This document shows positions 24,503 through 34,488 of a stretch of DNA of 64,000 bases, one piece after another (positions within the stretch are counted from its first letter, which is position 1; every line of letters begins with the position of its first letter). Origin of the DNA: Flavobacterium alvei (lineage in GTDB: Bacteria; Bacteroidota; Bacteroidia; Flavobacteriales; Flavobacteriaceae); assembly GCF_002920895.1 (NCBI RefSeq), contig NZ_PQVG01000003.1:353879-417878 (forward strand). The letters run 5' to 3'. The notes beneath the pieces are model-generated. The model saw only the letters and a list, made by a program, of their open reading frames with translations, searched no databases and was not told where the DNA came from. Both the position numbers and the translations under genes were made by a program.

Positions 24503-26677
24503 ATGATTTCAAATAAGATTAACCTGCTGTTTTTGTTGCTGTTAACTTCTGTTTTTGCACAACAAAAAGTCTCCGTCGAAGCCATTTATACCGGGCAATT
24601 TCAAGCCAAACAGATGGATGAATTGCAGTCGATGAAAAATACCAATCAATATACAGTTTTAAATTATGACCAATCCAGTAGAAGTTTGCAAATTGATGTA
24701 TTTGATTTTGCTACTTTAAAAAAAGTAAATACCCTGATTGAGACCAAAAATCAGCCCAAATTATCCGACGGAATTGATAGTTATATTTTTAGTTCAGACG
24801 AAAAACAGCTGTTGATTGCCAATAATTCTAATCGAATTTACCGTCATTCCTTTACTGCCGATTATTTTCTGTACAATCTCGAAACGAAAGAATTGAATAA
24901 AATTCTTGAACAAGTTCAGGAGCCTACTTTTTCGCCTGACGGAAAAAAAATTGGTTATGTAAAAGAAAATAATATTTATATTTTTGACATAGCTTCAAAA
25001 ACAAATTCCCAAATTACTACAGATGGAAAGAAAAATGCCATAATAAATGGTATTACGGATTGGGTTTATGAAGAAGAATTTGCGTTTGTAAGAGCTTTCG
25101 ATTGGAGCAAAGACAGCAAAAAAATAGCTTTTATCCGTTTTGACGAAAGCCAAGTTCCAGAATTTTCAATGTCGATTTTTTCTAAAGATTTGTATCCAAA
25201 AATAGAAACTTTCAAATATCCGAAAGCGGGCGAAAAGAATTCATTGGTTTCTTTGCATTTATATAATGTTGATTCCAAAACCACCAAAAAAGTTGATTTA
25301 AGCACCTATTCTGATTTTTATATTCCAAGAATTGAATGGACAAATGATGCTAATGTTTTGTCTGCAAAACTATTAAATCGCCATCAAGATAATCTAGACT
25401 TGTTATTTGTAGATGGAACAAGTGCAGCAACCAAAGTGGTTTTGAACGAAAAAGATAAGTCGTATATTGATTTTGTTGATAAAGATAATTTGACTTTCCT
25501 GAACGATAACAGTTTTATTTGGACTTCTGAACTAGATGGTTTCAATCACATTTATTGGTATGATAAATCAGGAAAATTAATCAATCAAATTACCAAAGGC
25601 AATTGGGAAGTGACTGAATATTATGGTTTTGATGAGAAAACCCAATCGGTTTTTTATCAATCGACTGAAGAAGGTTCTATCAATAGGGCTGTTTTTAGAA
25701 TGGGTTTGGATGGAAAAAACAAAACCCGTTTATCACAAATATTAGGCACTAACGCTGCTACTTTTAGTCCAAATTTTCAATATTTTATTAATACTTTTTC
25801 GACCGCTTCACAGCCAACTATTTATTCATTGAACGAATCTAAAACTGGAAAACAACTTCAAGTAATAGAAAACAACGAAGCTTTGGCGACAAAATTAAAA
25901 GAGTACAATTTGCCGCAAAAAGAATTTTTTGTTCTAAAAACGGAAAAGGGCAATGAATTAAATGCTTGGATAATGAAACCAAAAGATTTTGATTCTTCTA
26001 AAAAATATCCCGTTTTTATGTATCAATATTCTGGACCAGGTTCACAGCAAGTAAATAATGAGTGGGGGAGCTATGACGATTATTGGTTTGCAATGCTCGC
26101 ACAACAAGGCTATATTGTAGCTTGTGTTGATGGTCGAGGAACGGGTTATAAAGGAGCTGCCTTTAAAAAAGTGACTTATAAAGAATTAGGAAAATACGAA
26201 GTCGAAGATCAAATTGATGCCGCTAAAGTAATTGGAAATTATCCTTATGTCGATAAATCTCGAATCGGAATTTGGGGTTGGTCATATGGTGGTTTTATGT
26301 CTAGCAACTGTATCCTGAAAGGGAATGACGTTTTCAAGATGGCAATTGCAGTGGCTCCTGTAACTAACTGGCGTTTTTATGACAGTGTTTATACTGAAAG
26401 ATATATGCAAACACCGCAGGAAAATCCTAGTGGATATGATAATAATTCACCCATAAATTTTGTAGAAAAACTAAAAGGCAAGTATTTGTTGATTCACGGA
26501 TCGGGTGACGATAATGTTCATGTGCAAAATTCGATGCAAATGATGGAAGCTTTAATTCAAGCCAATAAGCAATTTGATTCCCAAATATATCCCGATAAAA
26601 ACCACGGAATTTACGGTGGAAAAACAAGAATTCAATTGTTCAATAAAATGACTAATTTTATCAAAAATAATTTATAA
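24503..26677 (+). CDS. Dipeptidyl peptidase IV-like S9 peptidase
   Basis: 724 residues with signal peptide (cleaved near VFAQ, 17-20). The beta-propeller (about 30-480) includes the double-glutamate substrate-binding motif DWVYEEEF (186-193). The C-terminal alpha/beta hydrolase has GWSYGGF with nucleophile S594, the Asp in GSGDDNVH (667-674) and H701 in KNHGIYGG. This is the DPP IV (S9B) layout. The enzyme removes N-terminal X-Pro or X-Ala dipeptides in the periplasm or at the surface. It precedes two POT transporters with a 26-bp gap to the first, so the products are probably imported by them. Confidence 0.92.
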   Translation: MISNKINLLFLLLLTSVFAQQKVSVEAIYTGQFQAKQMDELQSMKNTNQYTVLNYDQSSRSLQIDVFDFATLKKVNTLIETKNQPKLSDGIDSYIFSSDEKQLLIANNSNRIYRHSFTADYFLYNLETKELNKILEQVQEPTFSPDGKKIGYVKENNIYIFDIASKTNSQITTDGKKNAIINGITDWVYEEEFAFVRAFDWSKDSKKIAFIRFDESQVPEFSMSIFSKDLYPKIETFKYPKAGEKNSLVSLHLYNVDSKTTKKVDLSTYSDFYIPRIEWTNDANVLSAKLLNRHQDNLDLLFVDGTSAATKVVLNEKDKSYIDFVDKDNLTFLNDNSFIWTSELDGFNHIYWYDKSGKLINQITKGNWEVTEYYGFDEKTQSVFYQSTEEGSINRAVFRMGLDGKNKTRLSQILGTNAATFSPNFQYFINTFSTASQPTIYSLNESKTGKQLQVIENNEALATKLKEYNLPQKEFFVLKTEKGNELNAWIMKPKDFDSSKKYPVFMYQYSGPGSQQVNNEWGSYDDYWFAMLAQQGYIVACVDGRGTGYKGAAFKKVTYKELGKYEVEDQIDAAKVIGNYPYVDKSRIGIWGWSYGGFMSSNCILKGNDVFKMAIAVAPVTNWRFYDSVYTERYMQTPQENPSGYDNNSPINFVEKLKGKYLLIHGSGDDNVHVQNSMQMMEALIQANKQFDSQIYPDKNHGIYGGKTRIQLFNKMTNFIKNNL

Positions 26678-26703
26678 TAAAAACCTTAACCAAAATAAAT
26701 AAT

Positions 26704-28380
26704 ATGAGTGAAGCAGCGGTAAAAACAGGACATCCAAAAGGACTTTGGGTATTATTTGGAACAGAAATGTGGGAACGTTTCAATTTCTATGGAATGCGAG
26801 CAATCCTAACATTATTCCTCGTGAATTCGTTAATGATGAAAGAGGAAGACGCTTCTTTGATTTATGGAGGTTTTCTCGGATTATGTTATTTAACTCCAAT
26901 GTTAGGTGGTTTTGTCGCTGACCGTTTTTTTGGAAATAGAAATTGTATTTTATTAGGAGGTTTGATGATGGCTATTGGGCAATTTTTATTGTTTGCTAGC
27001 GCTAGTATTTTCGGAACAAATTTAAGTCTTGCCAATACCTTAATGTGGTCAGCTTTAGGGATTATTATTTTTGGAAATGGGTTTTTCAAACCAAATATTT
27101 CCAGTATGGTGGGAAGTTTGTATCCAAAACAGGAGAAAAGTAAGTTGGATACTGCGTTCACCATTTTCTACATGGGGATTAATTTAGGTGCTTTTTTAGG
27201 GCAGTTGATTTGTCCAATTGTTGGAGATGTTAAAGACAATGCCGGAATCCGTGACATTCATGCTTTCAAATGGGGATTTTTGGCAGCATCAGTAGCAATG
27301 TTAATTGGAACTGCTATATTTTATATGTTGAAAAACAAATACGTTGTTACACCCGAAGGAAGACCTCTTGGTGGATTGCCATCCAAAAATGAGGCTTCTG
27401 ATTTTGAAGAAGGCGAATCTCAAAAAGCCGTTTTCTCTCAAACAGCGTTAATTATTGCTGGGGTTGTATTTTTGGCATTAGGTGCAATTATTCACTTTGT
27501 TTTTGATCAAAATTTAATTTATACCTTAATTTATTCGAGCGGTTTAACATTAGCTGGATTAATTGTTTCTGACACTTCATTAACCAAAGTAGAAAGAGAT
27601 AGAATATTTGTAATCTATATCGTTGCTTTCTTTATCATTTTCTTTTGGGCAGCATTCGAACAAGCAGGTTCTTCTTTAACTTTTATAGCCGATAATCAAA
27701 CCGATAGAAACTTCTTTGGTTGGAATATGCCACCATCTATGGTTCAAATTTTTAACGGATTGTTTGTAGTTGCTTTTGCTATTCCGTTTAGTATGCTTTG
27801 GGATTATTTGAGAAGCAAAGGCAGAGAGCCTATTTCGCCTATGAAACAAGCTTTTGGTTTGGCTTTGATTGCTTTGAGTTACTTTATCATCGCTCACAAC
27901 GTAAAAGATTTAGGAAATAATGGACTTTTGGCTATCAAATGGTTGATTCTTTTGTATTTAATTCAAACTTGTGCCGAATTGTGTTTGTCGCCAATAGGCT
28001 TGTCTTTAGTAGGTAAATTATCACCAAAGCGTTTTTCTTCTTTATTATATGGAGTTTTCTTTTTGTCCAATGCTTCGGGTTATGCCCTTGCAGGAACTTT
28101 AGGCTCAATTATGCCTGCAACAGGAGATAAATTTATTAAAGCCAAAGAATTAGGAATCGATTTGCAGGGTGTTTTAGATAAAACTGTTGTTCCAACGGCA
28201 GAACAATTAAAATTATTGGCAGCCAATCAAATTAGTGATCATAACCCAATTTTTGCAGGTTTTGAAATCCATAATTTATATGAGTTTTTTATGGTTTTTG
28301 TTATTTTATGTGGAATAGCAGCTATTATTTTAGCGTTCTTAACACCAAAATTGAAAAAAATGATGCACGGCATTCGTTAA
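26704..28380 (+). CDS. POT-family proton-coupled peptide transporter (1)
   Basis: 558 residues, 12-14 transmembrane helices. The POT/PTR signature ExxER is present as EMWER (21-25), followed by FNFYGMRA, and a second signature NGFFKPNISSMVG lies near 125-137. These inner-membrane symporters import di- and tripeptides. It starts 26 bp after the DPP IV-like gene and is followed by a terminator and a paralogue. The pair could differ in affinity or regulation. Confidence 0.92.
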   Translation: MSEAAVKTGHPKGLWVLFGTEMWERFNFYGMRAILTLFLVNSLMMKEEDASLIYGGFLGLCYLTPMLGGFVADRFFGNRNCILLGGLMMAIGQFLLFASASIFGTNLSLANTLMWSALGIIIFGNGFFKPNISSMVGSLYPKQEKSKLDTAFTIFYMGINLGAFLGQLICPIVGDVKDNAGIRDIHAFKWGFLAASVAMLIGTAIFYMLKNKYVVTPEGRPLGGLPSKNEASDFEEGESQKAVFSQTALIIAGVVFLALGAIIHFVFDQNLIYTLIYSSGLTLAGLIVSDTSLTKVERDRIFVIYIVAFFIIFFWAAFEQAGSSLTFIADNQTDRNFFGWNMPPSMVQIFNGLFVVAFAIPFSMLWDYLRSKGREPISPMKQAFGLALIALSYFIIAHNVKDLGNNGLLAIKWLILLYLIQTCAELCLSPIGLSLVGKLSPKRFSSLLYGVFFLSNASGYALAGTLGSIMPATGDKFIKAKELGIDLQGVLDKTVVPTAEQLKLLAANQISDHNPIFAGFEIHNLYEFFMVFVILCGIAAIILAFLTPKLKKMMHGIR

Positions 28381-28397
28381 TTTTTTTATTCTTTTTT

Positions 28398-28432
28398 CAA
28401 ACCTACAAGAGATTCCTGTAGGTTTGTTTTTT
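28398..28432 (+). terminator. Terminator between the two POT genes
   Basis: Perfect 10-bp stem CAAACCTACA/TGTAGGTTTG with a 9-nt loop, then TTTTTT. The second POT gene starts only 12 bp later, so read-through or a promoter inside this short gap must serve it. Confidence 0.8.
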
Positions 28433-28443
28433 AATACTATTAT

Positions 28444-30249
28444 ATGACTCAAAACACCACCGATCAATTTTTCAAGAATCCCGTTTTAGGACATCCTTCA
28501 GGATTGTTTATTTTGTTTTTTACTGAAATGTGGGAACGATTTTCTTTCTATGGAATGCGTTCTTTACTTATTTTATTCTTGACAGCATCGGCAATGGACG
28601 GCGGTTGGGGATGGACTAGAGAGACAGCATCCTCACTTTTTGGATCTTATGTGGGATTGGTTTATTTGTCCACGATGCTAGGCGGTTATTTTGCCGATAA
28701 AATTATTGGTTTTCGTTGGGCTGTAGTCGTTGGAGCTTGTTTGATGACTTTAGGACATGCCTCGATGGCAATAGAAACCGAATTTTCTATTTATCTTGGA
28801 TTGGTTTTACTGGTTTTTGGTAACGGATTTTTCAAACCCAATATGACTTCCATCATTTCTGAAATGTACAAAGACCGTCCAGAGAAAAAAGATGGAGCTT
28901 ATACCTTGTTTTATATGGGTGTCAATGCTGGTGCTTTCTTCGGAATATTGCTTTGTGGCTATTTGGGCGAAAAAGTAGGTTGGAGTTACGGTTTTGGTTT
29001 GGCTGGAATTTTCATGTTTTTTGGAATGCTACAATTTTGGTTATCCCAAAACATCTTTGGAACCATTGGTTTAAAACCTAGTGCGGAAAGTAAAGCAAAA
29101 GTACAAGCGGCCGATAGCGACAAAAGAAATCCCTTCACGCCAATTCAATTGGGATTAATTGCTATTATGGCCACTTTAGGATTGCTATGGATTTTGAACG
29201 CTCCAGTTTCAAAAATTTCTGGTGGTAAAATAGATGTTTTCGCTTTTCTAGGCGAAAACGGAAATTCGATAGCAATTCTAACAGCCTTAATTTTATTTAT
29301 AGGCTTACTGGTTTACAGATTTACTCATTATTCTCAAATTACAAGAGAAAAATTAATGGCAGTTACTTTTTTTGCTTTTCTAACTATTTTCTTTTGGGCC
29401 ATATTCGAACAGTCACCCAATAGTTTAACCATTTTTGCTTCTGATTATACCAATCGTGTTTTGGAAGGCAATTGGAGTGTGACTTTTTTAGTGATAAACT
29501 CCTTAATTACTATTTTGCCATTAGCCATTATCACTTGGGTTTTACTGTTATTATTTAAGCAAACTTTTAAGACCTATACTTTGGCTTCGGTGATTTTAAG
29601 TAGCAGTTTTGTTATTATTTGGACCATTGCCATTTGGATGTTGGTTAAAGATTATTACAGTGCAGGCTATTTATCCTTATCCGATGAAACTTTATCATTT
29701 TTGAAAATTGAAAAAGTAACAGAGCCTTTGACTGAAGTTCCTGCAACCTGGTTTTCGACTTTGAACTCTTTATTTATCATTTCTCTCGCTCCATTATTTT
29801 CGAAATGGTGGGAAAGCAAATACAATCCATCTGCCAACAACAAATACGGAATCGGAATGGTTTTACTTGCCATTGGGATGGCTTGTATCGCTTTTGGAGC
29901 CAGCGGAATTGAACCTGGAGCCAAAACAGCTTCGGTGAGCATGATTTGGTTAATATTAGTGTATCTTTTTCATACCATGGCCGAATTGTGCATTTCGCCA
30001 GTGGGGTTATCCAATGTGAGCAAATTAGTTCCAGCCAGAATGATTGCATTTATGTTTGGCGTTTGGTATCTTGCCGTCGCAATTGGTATGAAAGGAGCGG
30101 GAATGTTTGGCGAAAATATCGATAAAATTGCCGATGAACACGGGCTAAGTTACTTTTTTTGGATGCTAACAATTATTTCAGTTGTGGTGGCATTTTTTGC
30201 ATTTGTAATGGCTCCAGTCATAAAAAAATTAATGCACGGAGTAAAATAA
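28444..30249 (+). CDS. POT-family proton-coupled peptide transporter (2)
   Basis: 601 residues with the ExxER motif EMWER (28-32), then FSFYGMRS, and NGFFKPNMTSIISEMY in the middle. Twelve or more hydrophobic segments are present, with an insertion of about 40 residues between helices relative to the preceding paralogue. Same fold and expected role: proton-driven import of short peptides across the inner membrane. Together with the first POT and the DPP IV-like enzyme it forms a peptide-use cluster. Confidence 0.92.
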   Translation: MTQNTTDQFFKNPVLGHPSGLFILFFTEMWERFSFYGMRSLLILFLTASAMDGGWGWTRETASSLFGSYVGLVYLSTMLGGYFADKIIGFRWAVVVGACLMTLGHASMAIETEFSIYLGLVLLVFGNGFFKPNMTSIISEMYKDRPEKKDGAYTLFYMGVNAGAFFGILLCGYLGEKVGWSYGFGLAGIFMFFGMLQFWLSQNIFGTIGLKPSAESKAKVQAADSDKRNPFTPIQLGLIAIMATLGLLWILNAPVSKISGGKIDVFAFLGENGNSIAILTALILFIGLLVYRFTHYSQITREKLMAVTFFAFLTIFFWAIFEQSPNSLTIFASDYTNRVLEGNWSVTFLVINSLITILPLAIITWVLLLLFKQTFKTYTLASVILSSSFVIIWTIAIWMLVKDYYSAGYLSLSDETLSFLKIEKVTEPLTEVPATWFSTLNSLFIISLAPLFSKWWESKYNPSANNKYGIGMVLLAIGMACIAFGASGIEPGAKTASVSMIWLILVYLFHTMAELCISPVGLSNVSKLVPARMIAFMFGVWYLAVAIGMKGAGMFGENIDKIADEHGLSYFFWMLTIISVVVAFFAFVMAPVIKKLMHGVK

Positions 30250-30292
30250 CGGCACTATTTTTGAAACTAAAAACGAATTAAATTATATAAAA

Positions 30293-30757
30293 ATGAAAAA
30301 AATATTTTTAACATTACTATTAGTTGCGGGCTCTTTTGCCATTCAAGCTCAGGAACTAAAATGGGAAACCGATATCAACAAAGCAATAACTGTATCTAAT
30401 AAAACCAAAAAACCAATGTTGCTATTTTTTACCGGTAGCGATTGGTGCGGTTGGTGTATTCGTTTGCAAAAAGAGGTTTTGAAAACTCCAGAGTTTGCAA
30501 CTTGGGCAAAGAAAAATGTGGTTTTAGTAGAATTGGATTTTCCTAGAGCTGTGCCACAATCGGATGCGATAAAAGCACAAAATAATGCTTTGCAGCAAAC
30601 TTTTGGAATTCAAGGATTTCCTACGATTTATTTTGCTACTGCAAAAGTGAATGCAAAAAAAGTTCCAGCTTTTACAGGTATAGGAAGCACGGGTTATGTC
30701 GCTGGTGGTCCAAAAGCGTGGCTGGCAGTCGCCGATGGCATTTTGAAAACAAAATAG
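30293..30757 (+). CDS. Exported thioredoxin-fold protein
   Basis: 154 residues. A signal peptide (MKKIFLTLLLVAGSFAIQAQ) is followed by a thioredoxin-like domain with active site SDWCGWC (49-55; C52 and C55) and the cis-proline region QGFPTIYF. The CGWC redox pair and the export signal point to a periplasmic thiol-disulfide oxidoreductase, similar to DsbD-gamma or TlpA-like thioredoxins. Its mRNA probably ends at a hairpin inside the 3' end of the opposing comEC gene. Substrates are unknown. Confidence 0.85.
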   Translation: MKKIFLTLLLVAGSFAIQAQELKWETDINKAITVSNKTKKPMLLFFTGSDWCGWCIRLQKEVLKTPEFATWAKKNVVLVELDFPRAVPQSDAIKAQNNALQQTFGIQGFPTIYFATAKVNAKKVPAFTGIGSTGYVAGGPKAWLAVADGILKTK

Positions 30758-30759
30758 TT

Positions 30760-32802
30760 TTATTCAACTCTATAAAATCCCTTTTCGCCAGTTGCGTGAA
30801 AAGGGATTTTTGCTTTCAAGCAAGTCGCTTTCCACAGTTTTTGAATATTCCTAAAATTCGAAGCATCGGCAATTACTATTTTGGGTTTTATAGTTTGTAG
30901 AAAACGTTCCATATTTATTTTTGGTGATTGGGTCATTACTACAATATCAGGATGAATGTCTTTTGGATAAACTCCTAAACTATCCACAATCAGAATTTTA
31001 TTTCCATCAAAATAGAGTAGGTTTTGTACTCTCTTCGTACTCGTTAAATGACTAAAATTTCCCATCAAATAAGTGGAAACTGTTGTATTTTTTGAGGCCG
31101 TTTTCATCAGACTGTCATTAGAATATAAGATCACATTTTCTCCATTTCGTTCTGCAATCAGTGTATTTTTCTTCGAGTTGAAAACCACCAATTCTTTTTG
31201 GTTTCGAATCATCCAATGGTTTCCAAAATAGGAAACTTGGAAAATAATTACGGCTATCAATGCCAAAACCAATCTATTGAAATTCGGTTTTTTGAACCAA
31301 ATTATTGTGGTAATGATCAAAAGATAACAACTCAATAACAATTGCCAATTGAATGGAATTTCTTTAAAAATAAACTGTTCTAAAGATGCGATAGTATTGA
31401 TGATTTTATCCATAAACCAAATACTCCATTCCAAAGATTTAGACAAAAACATCGGAAGCCAATCAACCGCTGCCAAAACCATTACCAAAACGCCCAAAGC
31501 CATTATCACAGTCAAAAACGGAATAATGACCAAATTAGTTATAAAAAACAAACCTGGAAATTGATGAAAATAATAAATACTCAACGGTAAAGTACCAATT
31601 TGTGCCGCAAACGAAACCGTTAGAATTTCCCAAAAGTATTTGCTGATTTTATATTTTGGAGTGCAAAGTTGGGCTAATATTGGTTGCAACCAAAGTATAA
31701 AAAACAAAGCAAGATAACTCAATTGGAAACCCACATCAAACAAAAATGAAGGTTCAAAAAGCAAAATTAGCAACATAGAAACCAACAAAGTGTGGAAAAT
31801 ATTGGTGCTTCGTTTGAGATACATTCCAATAGCAACAAACGAAAACATAGTCACCGAACGAAGTACAGATGGAGCCAAACCAGCAATCACACCAAAAGCG
31901 GCAAGCGAAGCCAGAATAATAATTAATTTGATGAAAGAACCTCGTTTAGTATTAGGAAAAGGCTTTAAAATAAAAGTTACAAAAAGCAAAATAAATCCAA
32001 TATGCAAGCCCGAAACCGACAAAATATGTACCGCACCGGCATATTGATAATCCTTGATAATATCAGGCGAAATGTCCTGTTGTTGTCCTAAAATCAAGGC
32101 AATAGCAACATGGAGTTCGGCTTTATTGAAGTTGTTTTTCTCTAGGTTCTTGATAATTTTTGACCGTAATTTTGAGGTATAATACCAAATATCTTTTTTG
32201 ATTATTGAACCTATTTTAATATCTGAAATATCGGCATACATTTGAGCATAGATTTTTTTGCTTTCAAGATATTTGCCATAATCAAATTGGTTTGGATTTT
32301 TGGCAGGACCACTTTTGTAGAGATTTCCAGTAATTTGCAAATGAGTACCAATCTCGAATGGACGATTTAAGCTGTCTTTTCGAATATTTAACAAAAGTCT
32401 CCCCGTATTTGTTGCATTGTCAATTCGATTCACAATCACAATATAGCGGTCGTTGTAAATAGAACTTCGCAGTTTTTCTCGAATAGTAATCGACACCGAA
32501 TGTGGTTTTTCGAAAACGGCTTTGTTGTAAATATAATTGCTTTTCTGGAAGGAATTAGTATGGATGATTTGGGTTGTAGCTCCAATTCCAAAGGCCATAA
32601 TATAGGTCGTGAATTCAAAAAATAGTGGATTTACAATTTTGGTTTTAGAAATGAAAAATAAAATTCCAAAAGCGCAAAAGCCAATAAAAAGTGCTGTAAA
32701 AACAGCTATTGGATTGGGTTGAAAATAAGAAGTGGCAAGAATTCCAGCCAAAAAACCTATTGTAATTCTCGCTAAAGGAAATTGTAATACTTTCATATTC
32801 AT
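30760..32802 (-). CDS. comEC: ComEC/Rec2-family DNA-uptake channel protein
   Basis: 680 residues with many transmembrane helices. It starts with a short membrane region and an OB-like soluble part (about 95-200, ending with NPNQFDYGKYL). The Competence domain carries the invariant HILSVSGLH (259-267) and GVIAGLAPSVLRS. A truncated metallo-beta-lactamase-like C-terminal segment (about 540-680) seems to lack the full zinc-binding HxHxDH set, as in other Bacteroidota ComEC. The family forms the inner-membrane channel for transforming DNA. Either of two nearby methionines (1 or 3) may be the start. It is separated from lpxB by the type I RM locus. Confidence 0.88.
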   Translation of the reverse strand: MNMKVLQFPLARITIGFLAGILATSYFQPNPIAVFTALFIGFCAFGILFFISKTKIVNPLFFEFTTYIMAFGIGATTQIIHTNSFQKSNYIYNKAVFEKPHSVSITIREKLRSSIYNDRYIVIVNRIDNATNTGRLLLNIRKDSLNRPFEIGTHLQITGNLYKSGPAKNPNQFDYGKYLESKKIYAQMYADISDIKIGSIIKKDIWYYTSKLRSKIIKNLEKNNFNKAELHVAIALILGQQQDISPDIIKDYQYAGAVHILSVSGLHIGFILLFVTFILKPFPNTKRGSFIKLIIILASLAAFGVIAGLAPSVLRSVTMFSFVAIGMYLKRSTNIFHTLLVSMLLILLFEPSFLFDVGFQLSYLALFFILWLQPILAQLCTPKYKISKYFWEILTVSFAAQIGTLPLSIYYFHQFPGLFFITNLVIIPFLTVIMALGVLVMVLAAVDWLPMFLSKSLEWSIWFMDKIINTIASLEQFIFKEIPFNWQLLLSCYLLIITTIIWFKKPNFNRLVLALIAVIIFQVSYFGNHWMIRNQKELVVFNSKKNTLIAERNGENVILYSNDSLMKTASKNTTVSTYLMGNFSHLTSTKRVQNLLYFDGNKILIVDSLGVYPKDIHPDIVVMTQSPKINMERFLQTIKPKIVIADASNFRNIQKLWKATCLKAKIPFHATGEKGFYRVE
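30774..30811. terminator. Strong terminator embedded in the comEC 3' codons
   Basis: A perfect 13-bp stem (AAAATCCCTTTTC / GAAAAGGGATTTT) with an 11-nt loop and a T5 run. It lies 17 bp after the thioredoxin stop and within the last codons of comEC on the other strand, so it can serve both converging transcripts. Confidence 0.8.
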
Positions 32803-32894
32803 AAAAGTACGTAATTTATTAATCCAAAATAAAATTAGGCTTCATAATAGCCTGTTTTATTCTTACATTTAGACCTTTAAATAAAAACCCAGCA

Positions 32895-34487
32895 ATGTCA
32901 GACGAACAAAAGAAACTTCTAGAATCCCAATTATGGGCAATAGCAAATATATTAAGAGGTAAAATATCAGCTAATCAATTTCAAGATTATATACTTGGTT
33001 TTATATTCTATAAATACCTTTCTGAAAAGTTAGAAAAAAAAGCAAATGAATTTCTGAAATCAGATGGTATTTTATTTAATGACATTGATGAAAACAGCAC
33101 CGATGGAAAAGCTATTTTAGAAGCCTTAAAAGAAGCAACTGTTGACGCATTAGGTTATTTCTTAAAACCATCTGAACTATTCACAAACCTAGCTAAAAAG
33201 GGTAATGCAAAGGTTATCAATGAAGACGATGAAGAACAAATTCAAAGCACATTCATTTTAGAAGATTTAGCCAATGTTTTAAACGCTATCGAAAAAAGTA
33301 CAATGGGTTCAGAGAGCCAAGACGACTTTGATAACTTATTCTATGATATTGATTTAAACTCAACTAAAATTGGTAGAACTACCAAAGATAGAAACGATGT
33401 TATTGTAAAAATACTTACAGCTTTAGATGAAATTGATTTCGATTTAGACAATACCGATGGCGATGTTCTAGGCGATGCTTACGAATATTTAATCGGACAA
33501 TTTGCAGCAGGAGCAGGACAAAAAGCAGGTGAATTTTACACGCCGCAACAAGTATCTTCTATCTTGGCCAAAATTGTTACTACTCGCAAAAGCAAATTAA
33601 AATCAGTATATGACCCAACGTGTGGGAGTGGTTCGCTGTTACTTCGAGTAGCTAGAGAAGTTGATGAAGTAGGGCATTTTTATGGACAAGAACAAAACCG
33701 AACTACTTACAACTTGGCTCGAATGAATATGATTTTGCACGATGTCAATTATCATAAATTCGATATTAAAAACGAAGACACTTTAGAAAAACCACAACAT
33801 TTAGATTTTAAGTTTGATGCTATAGTAGCCAATCCACCATTTTCTGCTAAATGGTCTGCAAATCCATTATTTTCTAATGATGATAGATTTTCACAATACG
33901 GTAGATTAGCACCAGGAACAAAAGCCGATTTTGCTTTCATTCAACATATGGTACACCAGTTAGATGATAACGGAATTATGGCTTGTATTGCTCCTCACGG
34001 TGTTTTATTTCGTGGCGCTGCCGAAGGTCACATTCGTAAATATTTAATTGAAGATAGAAACTACATTGACGCCATTATTGGTTTGCCTTCTAACTTATTT
34101 TACGGCACAAGTATTCCAACGTGTATTTTGGTTTTAAAGAAATGTAAAGAAACTCCAGAAAATATTTTATTTATTGATGCAAGTAACGATTTTGAAAAAG
34201 TAAAAAATCAAAATGTATTAAGAGAACAAGACATTGATAAAATTATTAAAACCTATCAAAATAGAGAAATAATTGAAAAATATTCAAACGTTGCAACACT
34301 TGAAGAAGTAAAAGCAAACGATTATAATTTGAATATCCCTCGTTATGTAAATACGTTTGAAGATGCTATTGAAATTAATATTGATGCTATTGCAGTTAAG
34401 TTACAAGGTATAGATAATAAAATGAAAGAAGTCGATAATACCATTGCTTCGTTTTGTAAAGAGTTAAATATTAAAACACCTTTTTAA
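32895..34487 (+). CDS. hsdM: Type I restriction-modification methyltransferase subunit
   Basis: 530 residues. The N-terminal helical HsdM_N region is followed by an N6-adenine methyltransferase domain. That domain has GEFYTP (212-217), the SAM-binding DPTCGSGSLL (240-249) and the catalytic NPPF (313-316). It methylates the recognition site together with HsdS, and HsdR adds cleavage. The operon is hsdM-hsdS-fic-hsdR with only 1 bp before hsdS. The locus runs on the plus strand between minus-strand comEC and lpxB, which suggests insertion as a unit. Confidence 0.95.
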   Translation: MSDEQKKLLESQLWAIANILRGKISANQFQDYILGFIFYKYLSEKLEKKANEFLKSDGILFNDIDENSTDGKAILEALKEATVDALGYFLKPSELFTNLAKKGNAKVINEDDEEQIQSTFILEDLANVLNAIEKSTMGSESQDDFDNLFYDIDLNSTKIGRTTKDRNDVIVKILTALDEIDFDLDNTDGDVLGDAYEYLIGQFAAGAGQKAGEFYTPQQVSSILAKIVTTRKSKLKSVYDPTCGSGSLLLRVAREVDEVGHFYGQEQNRTTYNLARMNMILHDVNYHKFDIKNEDTLEKPQHLDFKFDAIVANPPFSAKWSANPLFSNDDRFSQYGRLAPGTKADFAFIQHMVHQLDDNGIMACIAPHGVLFRGAAEGHIRKYLIEDRNYIDAIIGLPSNLFYGTSIPTCILVLKKCKETPENILFIDASNDFEKVKNQNVLREQDIDKIIKTYQNREIIEKYSNVATLEEVKANDYNLNIPRYVNTFEDAIEINIDAIAVKLQGIDNKMKEVDNTIASFCKELNIKTPF

Positions 34488-34488
34488 T

